Shown here: in pieces, positions 33,423 to 43,129 of the stretch
Layout of the letters: each line of letters starts with the position of its first letter
Numbering within the stretch: the first letter of the stretch is position 1
DNA from: Myroides odoratimimus
GTDB taxonomy: Bacteria; Bacteroidota; Bacteroidia; Flavobacteriales; Flavobacteriaceae
DNA: 64,000 nt
Reading direction: 5' to 3'
NCBI RefSeq assembly: GCF_030326305.1
Contig: NZ_JACAKB010000003.1
Location: 1-64,000, forward strand
Made by a program: the position numbers and the translations under genes
Notes under the pieces: generated by a model
Told to the model about the DNA's origin: nothing
Database searches by the model: none
What the model saw: the letters and a program-made list of their open reading frames with translations, nothing else

Positions 33423-35801
33423 ATGCTAAAGAATTGGTTTAAAATATATATTAAAAATATCAGCAACTCTAGATTGTTCTTTTTGTGGAATATCATAGGG
33501 TTAGCTATTGGTATGGCTTCTGTTATCCTTGCGGTGACTTACTATAAGAGTGAGTATAGCTATAATAGATGGATACCTAAGGTAGGTAATATGTATGAAG
33601 TAAACCTAGAGATGGGAAAACAATCCAATTCTATCTATATCCCTGCAGGGGTGGGGCCTTATTTATTAGAGAATCAATTAGCTGAAGACTACTGTTACTA
33701 CGCATTAGAGTATTTAGATTTCTATGGAGAGAGTAAAACAGAACAAGGAGTTGTAAGTAAGATATTAAATACACAGGAGACGTTCTTTCACTTTTTTCCT
33801 TTTGAATTTAAGTACGGTGATAAAGAACAATTGTTCGTTGATGACTATTCTATAGCGATATCTTCTAATCTAGCCACTCGCTTTTTTGGAGACACAAATC
33901 CAGTAGGTGACACACTGTCGTTAGCACATCAGAAGTATGTGATAAGAGGGGTGTATGAATTAAATCAACGGGCTACGATAATGCCCGAGGTAGTACTTGC
34001 TTCTATAGACTTTGATGAAATGGAAGAGTATGAGTTATGGCAAGAGAATGTAGGTGGGCTTGTGTTTAAAAAAGCAGAAGGAGTAGACCAAGTTAAGTTA
34101 TTAAAAGAGCTAGAAGAGGTTTACTACAATAAGAAAAAGAAGAATAAATACTTCGATGATAAGGGAGATGAGATTACTTCTAAGTTAGTTCCTTTAGCAG
34201 AAGCTCGATTTGAATCTAAGCAGAGTACTCTATTAGAAGGGAATACAAAGAGAGAAACAATAGGGTTAATCAGTGGGTGTTCGTTCTTAATCTTTTTATT
34301 GACAGTAGTGAACTATATCAGTCTGAATCAGTCTAATGTCTTAAGTAGAGCAAAGGAGCTGTCTCTAAGAAGGATAATAGGAGCTTCAAAAGGACAGTTG
34401 GTATTACAACTACTTTTTGAGACGGTACTGAATGTCTTAGTTGCGTTAAGTATTTCTTTGGTTTTAGTAGAATTGAGCTTACCTATTTACAACAGTTTCT
34501 TACATCAACACTTAGTGTTCTCTTGGGAAGCTATGGGGATTGTGATTTTACTGATAGGTGGAGGAATTATTTGTCTAGGAGGTTTGCTACCTGCTTTATA
34601 CGGTAGTATTATCGCTAGACAACACACTAAGGGAGGACAAGTACAGCTTCACTTAAGTATCTCTAAGTGGAGAATGGCATTCGTGGGAATACAGTTGGTG
34701 ATTGCTTTCTTTTTCTTAATCGCTGGATGGCTAGTGTATAATCAGGTGGATTATATGCAAAGCAAAGAATTAGGATTTAAAGGAGAACAGGTATATCAAG
34801 TCAAGCTATATACACAACAGATCAGACGTAAGATGTATAGATCATCTAAAGTCATAGAGCAAATAGCGGATATAAAAGGGGTGAAAGGTGTAGGGCTGTC
34901 TACGATCTCTTTTAAAGGAAATAGTATGAATACGAATCATACTGCTTATTATCAACAACAGAAAATAACGGACTTCATCATGGATGGCGTGGATGAAGGG
35001 TATATACAGATGATGGGATTCAATATGCTGGCACTTCAGGAGGATATAGATGAAGATCTCCCAACCGTATATGTCAATGAGAAGTTTGTTACTCAACTGG
35101 GTAAACAACCTAGTGATGTAGTAGGAGAGGTCATAGCGTATGACAGTAATACATTTATCATAAAAGGGGTAATAGGAGACTTTAACCGAGACGGATTTGA
35201 AGAGAGTGTAAAGCCAATGCTTCTGTTTCACTGGAGAGATATAGAGTTTTTGCCTTATGGTATAGAGTCTCTATCTGTGCAGATAGATCCAGAGATAAAG
35301 GAAGAAACTCTAGAACGTCTACAAGCGTTCTGGATAGTGAATGTCGATTATGAGTATCCGTTTGAGGTGATGGCTGTGAAGAAACAGTTTGCTCAGACTT
35401 ATCAGAAAACATTATCACAGCGCAATATGTTTATGCTGTGGAATGGAGCAGTAGTGTTGATCGCTCTATTTGGACTCTATGCGGTGATGTCCTTTGCAAT
35501 AGAACAGCAATTAAAGGAAATCGTGATCAGAAAAGTATTAGGGGCTAGTGAGAAAGAACTCTATCTGAAGTTACTAAAACCTTTTATATATGCTCTAGGG
35601 ATTACTTATGTATTAGTGCTATACCCTACATATTGGTTGATGAGTAAATGGTTAGATAGGTTTATAGATCATACAGATATTGCGGTTTATCCATTTGTAC
35701 TTTCTTTAGTGCTACTCTCTGTTTTAGTCTTTGTGGTTTTAGCAAGTAAGCTGTATAAGGCTGTTAAAATCAATATTATTAATTATATCAAATACGAATA
35801 A
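33423..35801 (+). CDS. FtsX/MacB-type ABC permease 1 of 6
   Basis: A 792-residue permease with the double-unit layout: a first membrane segment (about 20-40), a large periplasmic MacB_PCD domain, a central membrane bundle (about 285-400, with RAKELSLRRIIGASKGQ), a second periplasmic domain (about 450-660) and a C-terminal bundle containing ALFGLYAVMSFAIEQQLKEIVIRKVLGA. It starts 4 bp after the DUF2807-like gene. The end reads INIINYIKYE, a variant of the conserved permease tail. It differs more from permeases 2-5 than they do from each other. The substrate is unknown. Confidence 0.9.
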   Translation: MLKNWFKIYIKNISNSRLFFLWNIIGLAIGMASVILAVTYYKSEYSYNRWIPKVGNMYEVNLEMGKQSNSIYIPAGVGPYLLENQLAEDYCYYALEYLDFYGESKTEQGVVSKILNTQETFFHFFPFEFKYGDKEQLFVDDYSIAISSNLATRFFGDTNPVGDTLSLAHQKYVIRGVYELNQRATIMPEVVLASIDFDEMEEYELWQENVGGLVFKKAEGVDQVKLLKELEEVYYNKKKKNKYFDDKGDEITSKLVPLAEARFESKQSTLLEGNTKRETIGLISGCSFLIFLLTVVNYISLNQSNVLSRAKELSLRRIIGASKGQLVLQLLFETVLNVLVALSISLVLVELSLPIYNSFLHQHLVFSWEAMGIVILLIGGGIICLGGLLPALYGSIIARQHTKGGQVQLHLSISKWRMAFVGIQLVIAFFFLIAGWLVYNQVDYMQSKELGFKGEQVYQVKLYTQQIRRKMYRSSKVIEQIADIKGVKGVGLSTISFKGNSMNTNHTAYYQQQKITDFIMDGVDEGYIQMMGFNMLALQEDIDEDLPTVYVNEKFVTQLGKQPSDVVGEVIAYDSNTFIIKGVIGDFNRDGFEESVKPMLLFHWRDIEFLPYGIESLSVQIDPEIKEETLERLQAFWIVNVDYEYPFEVMAVKKQFAQTYQKTLSQRNMFMLWNGAVVLIALFGLYAVMSFAIEQQLKEIVIRKVLGASEKELYLKLLKPFIYALGITYVLVLYPTYWLMSKWLDRFIDHTDIAVYPFVLSLVLLSVLVFVVLASKLYKAVKINIINYIKYE

Positions 35802-35803
35802 AA

Positions 35804-38257
35804 ATGTTAAAAAACTGGTTGAAAATATATTGGTACAATACGATGAAGCACAAGATGTATTTCTTGTTGACAGTCATAGGATTGACACTAGGTATTGCGT
35901 CAGTTGTATTAGCATCATTATACTATCTAGAAGAGTCTAGTTATGATCAATGGAATCCGAATAAGGATGAGGTGTATCTCGTAGAGACTGTAGCTCCGAA
36001 TTTCTCTATGACAGATCAGTTCCGTCCTATGGGAAGATATCTAAAGGATAATTATAAGGAACTAGATGATTATATGTACTTTGGATATAATGGTTCTTTA
36101 AATTTTATTTATAATGAGAAGACAATAGATGTAAAGGATACATATGCTGTACAAGATAACTACTTTGAGTTTTTTCCATTCGAGTTTGTATATGGTAATG
36201 CTGAAAAAGCGTTAGTTAACCCTAATGATGTAACGATAGATATTAAGATCTCTGAAGCACTATTTGGGGAAGGAGTAAACCCAATAGGTAAGACAATAGA
36301 AGCTATTAATCCAAACTATGATAGTCAGGGTAATACCAGGTTTATAATCTCAGGTGTATACAAAATAGGAGATCTACGCAGTTCTTTTGCTCCTAATGCA
36401 GTTATGAATAATTTGACTGTAAAGCCTAGTGAAAATGATGACTGGACGAAGGAATTTGGATTAAAACTATGTGTGAAGACTAAACAGCCTGATAGAATTA
36501 AAAAGGCTATAATGGAGCTTAGAGATAAATATGTTGCCATTCCTAAGGCAGAGAAGGATGGTCTAACATTAGAGCAATATAAAGAAGAAGAACCTTTTAA
36601 ATACTATACAGGAGATATCGTATTAAATAAACTTGCAGATGCTCGTATGCTACCGAATAAAAGGTTATTATTCCCAGCAGGTAGCGCAAATGTGCAAATG
36701 CTAAACATTAGTGTCCTCTTATCTATGACGATACTCTTACTTTCTATTTTTAATTATGTCAATCTATCATTAACGCAAGTAGTGAGTAGAGGAAAAGAAA
36801 TAGGAATGAGAAGAGTAGCTGGTGGAGGTAAGAGAAGTTTTTATCAGCAGAGTATTTTTGAAACTGCTATTGTGGTTATTCTTTCTTTAGTATTAGCTAT
36901 TTGTATTATTGAGCTCATTCTGCCTTATATCAATGTCTATTTAGAGACGAATATCACATTTTCATTTATCAATGATTTAGCTGTTCTTATCGTTATTGCC
37001 ACTTTAGTGATTCTGATATGCGGTGGCATTCCTGCTTTTTTTGTTTCAAGATTTGAGACTGTCAAATTATTAAAAGGAAATGTAATAGAGACTAAAGGAG
37101 GTAAGTGGCTTAGTAATGGATTTTTAGTTCTTCAATTTACTATAGCTTGCTTCTTTATTATTGGTTCTATCATCGTCAATGAACAAGTAAGTTATATGCT
37201 CAATAAAAGTCTTGGGTTTAAAGGAGATCAAGTTATTAATATAGAGTTTCTTAATCATAATAGTTATACAGGGAAACGTGTGACTAAATATGCAAGCTTT
37301 AAAGTCGAACTAGAGAAGATTAGAGGAATTGAGTTGGTATCTACTAGTACCATAGGTTTTGGAAATGCTTCAAATGGTGTATTTGGCACCTATCATAACA
37401 ACGGGAAAGAGAATTTGATGATTAGTAATGTTATGATAGACTATGATTTCTTCGATGTATTAGAGATTAAGCTAAAAGAAGGTAGGATGTTATCTGCTCA
37501 ATTATCTTCTGATAGTTTAGATAATGTGGTGGTGAATGAGACTTTTGTTCGTAGGATGAATTTGACTAATCCTCTTGATACTTCAATAGAACAGCTAGGC
37601 AAGAAGAAAACAATAGTGGGAGTAATTCAAGACTTTAATATCGATAGACTTGAAGCAAAAATATTGCCATCTGTATATTCTTATATGCCAGAGACTAAGC
37701 ATAGCTATGGGATGTATTCTGTCATATATATAAAGATTGTTCCAGAATATTTTAGTAAGACTATTGTTGATATCGAGAAGCTGTGGAAGAAGTACAATAT
37801 AGAAGATAGGGATGTGTTTCAATACAAATTTGTAGATAAGCAGTTTGCAGAGACTTTCCATAAAGTACAGATGGAGAAGAGAATATTTAATATTCTAAGT
37901 ATTGTAGTTGTATTCATTGCTTTATTTGGACTGTTTGCTGTATCGTCTTTTACAATAGGAACAAAGCTAAGAGAAGTAGCTATCCGCAAGGTATTAGGAG
38001 CAGATACTTTCGGACTGTTAAGACAGTTGTCATTTCAGTATGTAATTTATTGCTTGGTTGGATTTGGTATAGCAGTATTCCCTAGTTATTATTTTTTAAA
38101 TAAGTGGTTGGAGAATTATGCGTATCGCATAGAGATAGGATGGAGTGTGTATGTGTATAGTTTGTTGTTGATTTTAGGATTGACATTGTTGATTGTTATC
38201 AGTCGTGCTTATAAAGCGACTAGAGTGGATGTATTAAAGTATATTAAATACGAATAG
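35804..38257 (+). CDS. FtsX/MacB-type ABC permease 2 of 6
   Basis: An 817-residue permease with the same two-unit plan. The start MLKNWLKIYWYNTMKHKMYFL and the C-terminal ~115 residues (ALFGLFAVSSFTIGTKLREVAIRKVLGADTFG to KATRVDVLKYIKYE) are nearly identical to permease 3. The two periplasmic domains between them differ widely. The start codon is 2 bp past the previous stop. The central bundle has NLSLTQVVSRGKEIGMRRVAGGG, where the usual charged FtsX motif IGMRK-LGA has become MRRVAGGG. Confidence 0.9.
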   Translation: MLKNWLKIYWYNTMKHKMYFLLTVIGLTLGIASVVLASLYYLEESSYDQWNPNKDEVYLVETVAPNFSMTDQFRPMGRYLKDNYKELDDYMYFGYNGSLNFIYNEKTIDVKDTYAVQDNYFEFFPFEFVYGNAEKALVNPNDVTIDIKISEALFGEGVNPIGKTIEAINPNYDSQGNTRFIISGVYKIGDLRSSFAPNAVMNNLTVKPSENDDWTKEFGLKLCVKTKQPDRIKKAIMELRDKYVAIPKAEKDGLTLEQYKEEEPFKYYTGDIVLNKLADARMLPNKRLLFPAGSANVQMLNISVLLSMTILLLSIFNYVNLSLTQVVSRGKEIGMRRVAGGGKRSFYQQSIFETAIVVILSLVLAICIIELILPYINVYLETNITFSFINDLAVLIVIATLVILICGGIPAFFVSRFETVKLLKGNVIETKGGKWLSNGFLVLQFTIACFFIIGSIIVNEQVSYMLNKSLGFKGDQVINIEFLNHNSYTGKRVTKYASFKVELEKIRGIELVSTSTIGFGNASNGVFGTYHNNGKENLMISNVMIDYDFFDVLEIKLKEGRMLSAQLSSDSLDNVVVNETFVRRMNLTNPLDTSIEQLGKKKTIVGVIQDFNIDRLEAKILPSVYSYMPETKHSYGMYSVIYIKIVPEYFSKTIVDIEKLWKKYNIEDRDVFQYKFVDKQFAETFHKVQMEKRIFNILSIVVVFIALFGLFAVSSFTIGTKLREVAIRKVLGADTFGLLRQLSFQYVIYCLVGFGIAVFPSYYFLNKWLENYAYRIEIGWSVYVYSLLLILGLTLLIVISRAYKATRVDVLKYIKYE

Positions 38258-38259
38258 AG

Positions 38260-40695
38260 ATGTTAAAGAACTGGTTGAAAATATATTGGTACAATACGAT
38301 GAAGCACAAGATGTATTTCTTGTTTACAGTAGTAGGGTTGGCGATAGGTATTGCGTCAGTTGTGTTAGCATCGTTATACTATCTAGAAGAGTCTAGCTAT
38401 GATCAATGGAATCCGAATAAGGATGAGGTTTTTGTTTTAGAGACTAAAAGTGATCAGTTTTCTATTGATAGTCAGCCTTTTGGATTAGGATATCTCTTAA
38501 AAGAGAATTACCCTATAGTAGAAGACTATATGTATTATAATGGAGTATATTTTCAGACAAATGTAAAAATAGATGAAAAGGAATATGCTATTGAGAAAGT
38601 AATATATGCTCAGAAGAATTTCTTTTCTTTTTTTCCTTTTGAGTTTATTTATGGCAATGACAAAACAGCGTTTAATAATCCAAATGATATTGCTATAGAA
38701 CTAGAATTAGCTGAATTATTATTCGGAAAGAATGTTAATCCATTAGGAGAAGAAATTGAGATAAAGGATGTTAAGTATAGTGTATCTGCTGTCTATAGGA
38801 TAGGACATGATATAAGAAGTTCTATGAGTCCTAATATTGTAATAGATAAGTTAAGTACTGAAGAGATAGCGTCTAGAGGAGATTGGTTTACAAGTAATTA
38901 TAATTTAGTAGTTAAAACCAAAGATAAGGAACAGGCTAGGGTAGCTATTGATAATTTATTCTATGAACACTTTTATACTGTTTTAGCAGAGTCTAAAGGA
39001 GTTTCTGTAGAAGAATTTGTAGAGACTACTTTTAAAAGCTTCTATGCTAAGAGTTATTTATTACCCTTAAATGGCGCTAGAATGAATGCAATTGGTTATT
39101 TTTTTCCTGGAGGGAATACTAATCTATTAATGTTGAAGATCATAGTGGGACTGTCTGTTATGATATTATTACTGTCTGTATTTAATTTTATTAATCTAAC
39201 ATTGTCTCAGTCTCTAAATCGAACTAAAGAAGTGGGAGTGAGAAAGGTTTTAGGTGCAAACAGAGGCTTAATTATTAGTCAAGGACTATTTGAATCTTTT
39301 GTAACAACAGGAATAGCTTTATTATTAAGTGTTATTATTTTAGAATTATTAGTGCCGTTCATAAATGTATTTGTTGATACAACGATTGAGTTCTCGTTTT
39401 TTAAGTTTATAGGCTTATTATCGAGTGTATTAATAGGTGTTACTCTCTTAGTAGGTATCTTACCAGCACTATATCTCGATAAGATGGATACGTTATCAGC
39501 ACTTAAAGGTTTTATCTATAAAAGCACTAGCGGAAGAATACTAAAAAACAGTTTTTTAGTATTACAGTTTGTTATTGCTAGTTTTTTTATCACAAGTGGG
39601 ATATTAATACACCAACAGGTTAATTATATGCTTCATAAAGATCTTGGCTTTAAGGGAGATCAGGTAATAGGTGTGTTATTTGACGAAAATAATCAGTACA
39701 ATGAGTCATCTGATCGTTTAAGTAAATACTATAATTTTAAAGAAGAACTTCTACAATTAAAAGGAGTGGAGGATGTGTCAACAGCTTCTTCACACTTTGG
39801 AAGTAATGCATTATCTAATGTGTTTACTTATCATTCATATCAATCAGAAGAGTTCTTAGTAGAACAAATAGGAATGGATTATAACTACTTTGATTTATAT
39901 GATATAATGATGAAACAAGGGAGGAATATATCTTCTCAATTTGCTTCAGATAGTATTAATAACATCATTGTCAATGAAGCTTTCGTTAGAGAAATGAAAG
40001 AGAAAGAACCTCTTGGGAAGTTTATAGAAGGTAAAGATTTTAAGTATACAATCATAGGTGTGGTAGATGACTATAATAATGAAAGATTAGCAAACGAAGT
40101 AAAACCTAAGATTTACTATCACTTTCACACTAATCAAAGGATAAGAAATAACTTTCTGTATGTCTCTATTAAATTAAGTAAAGATAAGATAGAACCTACT
40201 CTAGAGGCTGTTGAAAAAATATGGAAGAAATATAATATAGATAGTAAAATTCCTTTTGTATATGAATTTGTGGATCAACGTTATGCAAAAACTTTTGACC
40301 GTGTGTTATTAGAGAGAAAAGTATTTAGAGTATTAAATTATACAGTTGTATTCATTGCTTTATTTGGACTGTTTGCTGTATCGTCTTTTACAATAGGAAC
40401 AAAGTTAAGAGAAGTAGCTATCCGCAAGGTACTTGGCGCTGAGACTTTCGGACTGTTAAGACAGTTGTCATTTCAGTATGTAATCTATTGCTTAGTTGGG
40501 TTCGGTATAGCAGTGTTTCCTAGTTATTACTTTTTAAATAAGTGGTTGGAGAATTATGCGTATCGCATAGAGATAGGATGGAGTGTATACGTGTATAGTT
40601 TGTTGTTGATTTTAGGATTGACATTATTGATTGTTATCAGTCGTGCTTATAAAGCGACTAGAGTAGATGTATTAAAGTATATCAAATACGAATAG
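38260..40695 (+). CDS. FtsX/MacB-type ABC permease 3 of 6
   Basis: An 811-residue permease. The first ~56 residues differ from permease 2 at about four positions, and the last ~115 by a single visible change (GAETFG against GADTFG). The periplasmic domains in between share only the overall plan. The central motif is RTKEVGVRKVLGANRG. The junction to the next gene is the repeated TAG-AG-ATG word. The match of both ends with an unlike centre suggests shuffling or gene conversion. Confidence 0.9.
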   Translation: MLKNWLKIYWYNTMKHKMYFLFTVVGLAIGIASVVLASLYYLEESSYDQWNPNKDEVFVLETKSDQFSIDSQPFGLGYLLKENYPIVEDYMYYNGVYFQTNVKIDEKEYAIEKVIYAQKNFFSFFPFEFIYGNDKTAFNNPNDIAIELELAELLFGKNVNPLGEEIEIKDVKYSVSAVYRIGHDIRSSMSPNIVIDKLSTEEIASRGDWFTSNYNLVVKTKDKEQARVAIDNLFYEHFYTVLAESKGVSVEEFVETTFKSFYAKSYLLPLNGARMNAIGYFFPGGNTNLLMLKIIVGLSVMILLLSVFNFINLTLSQSLNRTKEVGVRKVLGANRGLIISQGLFESFVTTGIALLLSVIILELLVPFINVFVDTTIEFSFFKFIGLLSSVLIGVTLLVGILPALYLDKMDTLSALKGFIYKSTSGRILKNSFLVLQFVIASFFITSGILIHQQVNYMLHKDLGFKGDQVIGVLFDENNQYNESSDRLSKYYNFKEELLQLKGVEDVSTASSHFGSNALSNVFTYHSYQSEEFLVEQIGMDYNYFDLYDIMMKQGRNISSQFASDSINNIIVNEAFVREMKEKEPLGKFIEGKDFKYTIIGVVDDYNNERLANEVKPKIYYHFHTNQRIRNNFLYVSIKLSKDKIEPTLEAVEKIWKKYNIDSKIPFVYEFVDQRYAKTFDRVLLERKVFRVLNYTVVFIALFGLFAVSSFTIGTKLREVAIRKVLGAETFGLLRQLSFQYVIYCLVGFGIAVFPSYYFLNKWLENYAYRIEIGWSVYVYSLLLILGLTLLIVISRAYKATRVDVLKYIKYE

Positions 40696-40697
40696 AG

Positions 40698-43127
40698 ATG
40701 TTAAAGAACTGGTTAAAGATTTATTGGTACAATACGATGAAGCACAAGATGTATTTCTTGTTGACAGTCATAGGGTTGGCGATAGGATTATCAGCTGTGA
40801 TTATTTCGTATTTATATTATACTGAAGAAATGTCTTATGATACTTGGCACAAGGATAGTGATCGTGTATTTATGGTAGAGACTAAGTTTAGTGAAGAGGA
40901 AAGCTGGCCAATGTTATCTTATCCATTTGGATCTAAATTAAAAGAAATATCTCCTGAAGTAGAAGCATATTCTTATGTAGATAATAGCTATGACGATGGA
41001 ATGTTAGTTTATAATGGGGAATTGCTTGCTTATACCAAGGCTATTAGCGTACAGTCTAATTTCTTTACTGTATTTCCTTTTGAAATAGTAAGTGGAAGTC
41101 AACTACAACCTTTTGATGCTCCAAATCAAGCATATATAAAAGATACATATGTAGAATACTTATTTAAAGATAAAGATCCTATAGGGCAGACTATAGTAAT
41201 ATGGGATGTCTCTTATATAGTAAAAGGAATATTTAAAGAAGCAAATACATTAAGTTCTATCAATCCTAATATCATAATGAATGATTTAGATGAAAGAGAG
41301 AAAGAAGCTGTTGAAAAAGAGTATTGGGGAAACTACAACTCTGCTTTATGGATAAAACTAAAAGAAGCTCATTCAAAAGAGATTATAGAAAAAAGGTTAC
41401 TTGATATATATGATGAGTATGTCATGTTGCCTGAGGCTAATAAAAAAGGTGTATCTGTCGATGAGTATAAAAGAACTAGAGGGGAGCATTCTTTTGGTTT
41501 TTATTTACATGATTTAAAGGGACAACGTTTTGTTAAAATTGATGATATAAATGCACTTCCAGAAGGAAAAGCTAATGTTGATAGAATATATATTGCCATA
41601 GGTTTATCTGTATTAATCATATTATTATCTGTGTTTAATTATATCAATATTACTACAGTACAGGTGATGAATAGAGGTAAGGAAGTAGGGATGCGTAAAG
41701 TTTTTGGTGCAAATCGTTTAAGTCTTATGTATCAAAACTATTTTGAATCAACTATAACGGTACTAATCTCTATAGTATTGTCTTTTGTAATAGTAGAGTT
41801 CTCTTTACCTAGTTTAAGAGTTTTTTTTGAGGCACAGTTGAGTTTTAATATACTAGATTTTATATTTCAACTAATCGTGTTCTTGGTATTAGTAGTAGTC
41901 TTAGTGGGGACTCTTCCAGCACTCTATATTTCTAGTTTTAAAACAATAGATGTTTTAAAAGAGAATATGAAGAGGAGTAAGAAAGGTGTGTGGTTTAAGA
42001 ATATATTGCTAACAGTCCAGTTTATTGTTGCTTGTTTTTTTATTATAGGATCTTTTGTTATTTATCAGCAAGTGAGTTATATGTTGAAAAAAGATCTAGG
42101 ATATAATGCAGATCAAATAGTAGCAGTGAAATACAACTTTAAAAAAGAGGTGACTAATCGGCTAGATGTGTATGAGCGGCTAAAAAAGGATGTATTAAAG
42201 TTGAAAAATATAGAAGGTGTAAGTGCTTGCTTATTAGATATTGGGGGATATAGGTATGTGTCTTCAGGCTTTAGTTATAAAGAAAAAGATGTGCAACCTG
42301 GTATAGCAGCTATAGATTATGATTTCTTGGAATTATACCAGATTGAAATGAAAGAAGGAAGGATGTTATCAAAGGATTTAGCTAGTGATAGTATCCGGAA
42401 TGTTTTGATTAATGAGAAAGCAATGTCCTTAATGGGAGAATTACAGCCAATAGGACAAAATATCAAATGGAATGGAGGGGAATATACTATAGTAGGAGTA
42501 GTTAAGGATTTTAATCTAGTAGGACTTAGATCAGATTATAGACCATTATTATTTGTTGCACTGTCTAATAATGGATGGGGAAAAGGTATGAAGGAGATGT
42601 CTATTAGAATAAAAGCTGATAAGGCAGAGGAAACAATAAAGGCCATTGAAGAGTTATGGAAGAAACATAATATAACCGATTTGCCATTTCAGTATGAATT
42701 TGTTGATAAACGTTTTGCACAGAGTTTTGAGCAATCTTTACACGAGCGCAATGTCTTTTTAGTATTGAATTTATTGGTTGCTTTTATTGCTCTTTTTGGA
42801 TTGTATAGTTTGGCATCATTTACGATTAACTCTAGGTTAAAAGAAGTTGCTATACGCAAAGTACTAGGTGCGAGACCCGAAGATCTGATACAGAGGTTAA
42901 CAGGACAGTACATTATATTTTGTTTAGTAGGCTTTGGAATAGCTGTATTTCCGAGTTATTACTTCTTGAATAAATGGTTGAGTGATTATGCTTTTAGGAT
43001 AGAGATGAGTGTATGGCCATTTATATTTTGTTTTGTTATCATTATGATATTGACATTACTAATTGTTATCAGTCGTGCTTATAAAGCGACAAGAGTAGAT
43101 GTATTAAAATATATTAAATACGAATAG
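40698..43127 (+). CDS. FtsX/MacB-type ABC permease 4 of 6
   Basis: An 809-residue permease. Its first 90 coding bases join a stretch identical to permease 2 (TTGACAGTCATAGG) with one identical to permease 3 (GGTTGGCGATAGG). The C-terminal ~65 bases again match permeases 2 and 3 (VISRAYKATRVDVLKYIKYE). The rest of the C-terminal bundle (GLYSLASFTINSRLKEVAIRKVLGARPEDL) is closer to permease 5. The central motif is NRGKEVGMRKVFGANRL. Confidence 0.9.
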   Translation: MLKNWLKIYWYNTMKHKMYFLLTVIGLAIGLSAVIISYLYYTEEMSYDTWHKDSDRVFMVETKFSEEESWPMLSYPFGSKLKEISPEVEAYSYVDNSYDDGMLVYNGELLAYTKAISVQSNFFTVFPFEIVSGSQLQPFDAPNQAYIKDTYVEYLFKDKDPIGQTIVIWDVSYIVKGIFKEANTLSSINPNIIMNDLDEREKEAVEKEYWGNYNSALWIKLKEAHSKEIIEKRLLDIYDEYVMLPEANKKGVSVDEYKRTRGEHSFGFYLHDLKGQRFVKIDDINALPEGKANVDRIYIAIGLSVLIILLSVFNYINITTVQVMNRGKEVGMRKVFGANRLSLMYQNYFESTITVLISIVLSFVIVEFSLPSLRVFFEAQLSFNILDFIFQLIVFLVLVVVLVGTLPALYISSFKTIDVLKENMKRSKKGVWFKNILLTVQFIVACFFIIGSFVIYQQVSYMLKKDLGYNADQIVAVKYNFKKEVTNRLDVYERLKKDVLKLKNIEGVSACLLDIGGYRYVSSGFSYKEKDVQPGIAAIDYDFLELYQIEMKEGRMLSKDLASDSIRNVLINEKAMSLMGELQPIGQNIKWNGGEYTIVGVVKDFNLVGLRSDYRPLLFVALSNNGWGKGMKEMSIRIKADKAEETIKAIEELWKKHNITDLPFQYEFVDKRFAQSFEQSLHERNVFLVLNLLVAFIALFGLYSLASFTINSRLKEVAIRKVLGARPEDLIQRLTGQYIIFCLVGFGIAVFPSYYFLNKWLSDYAFRIEMSVWPFIFCFVIIMILTLLIVISRAYKATRVDVLKYIKYE

Positions 43128-43129
43128 AG

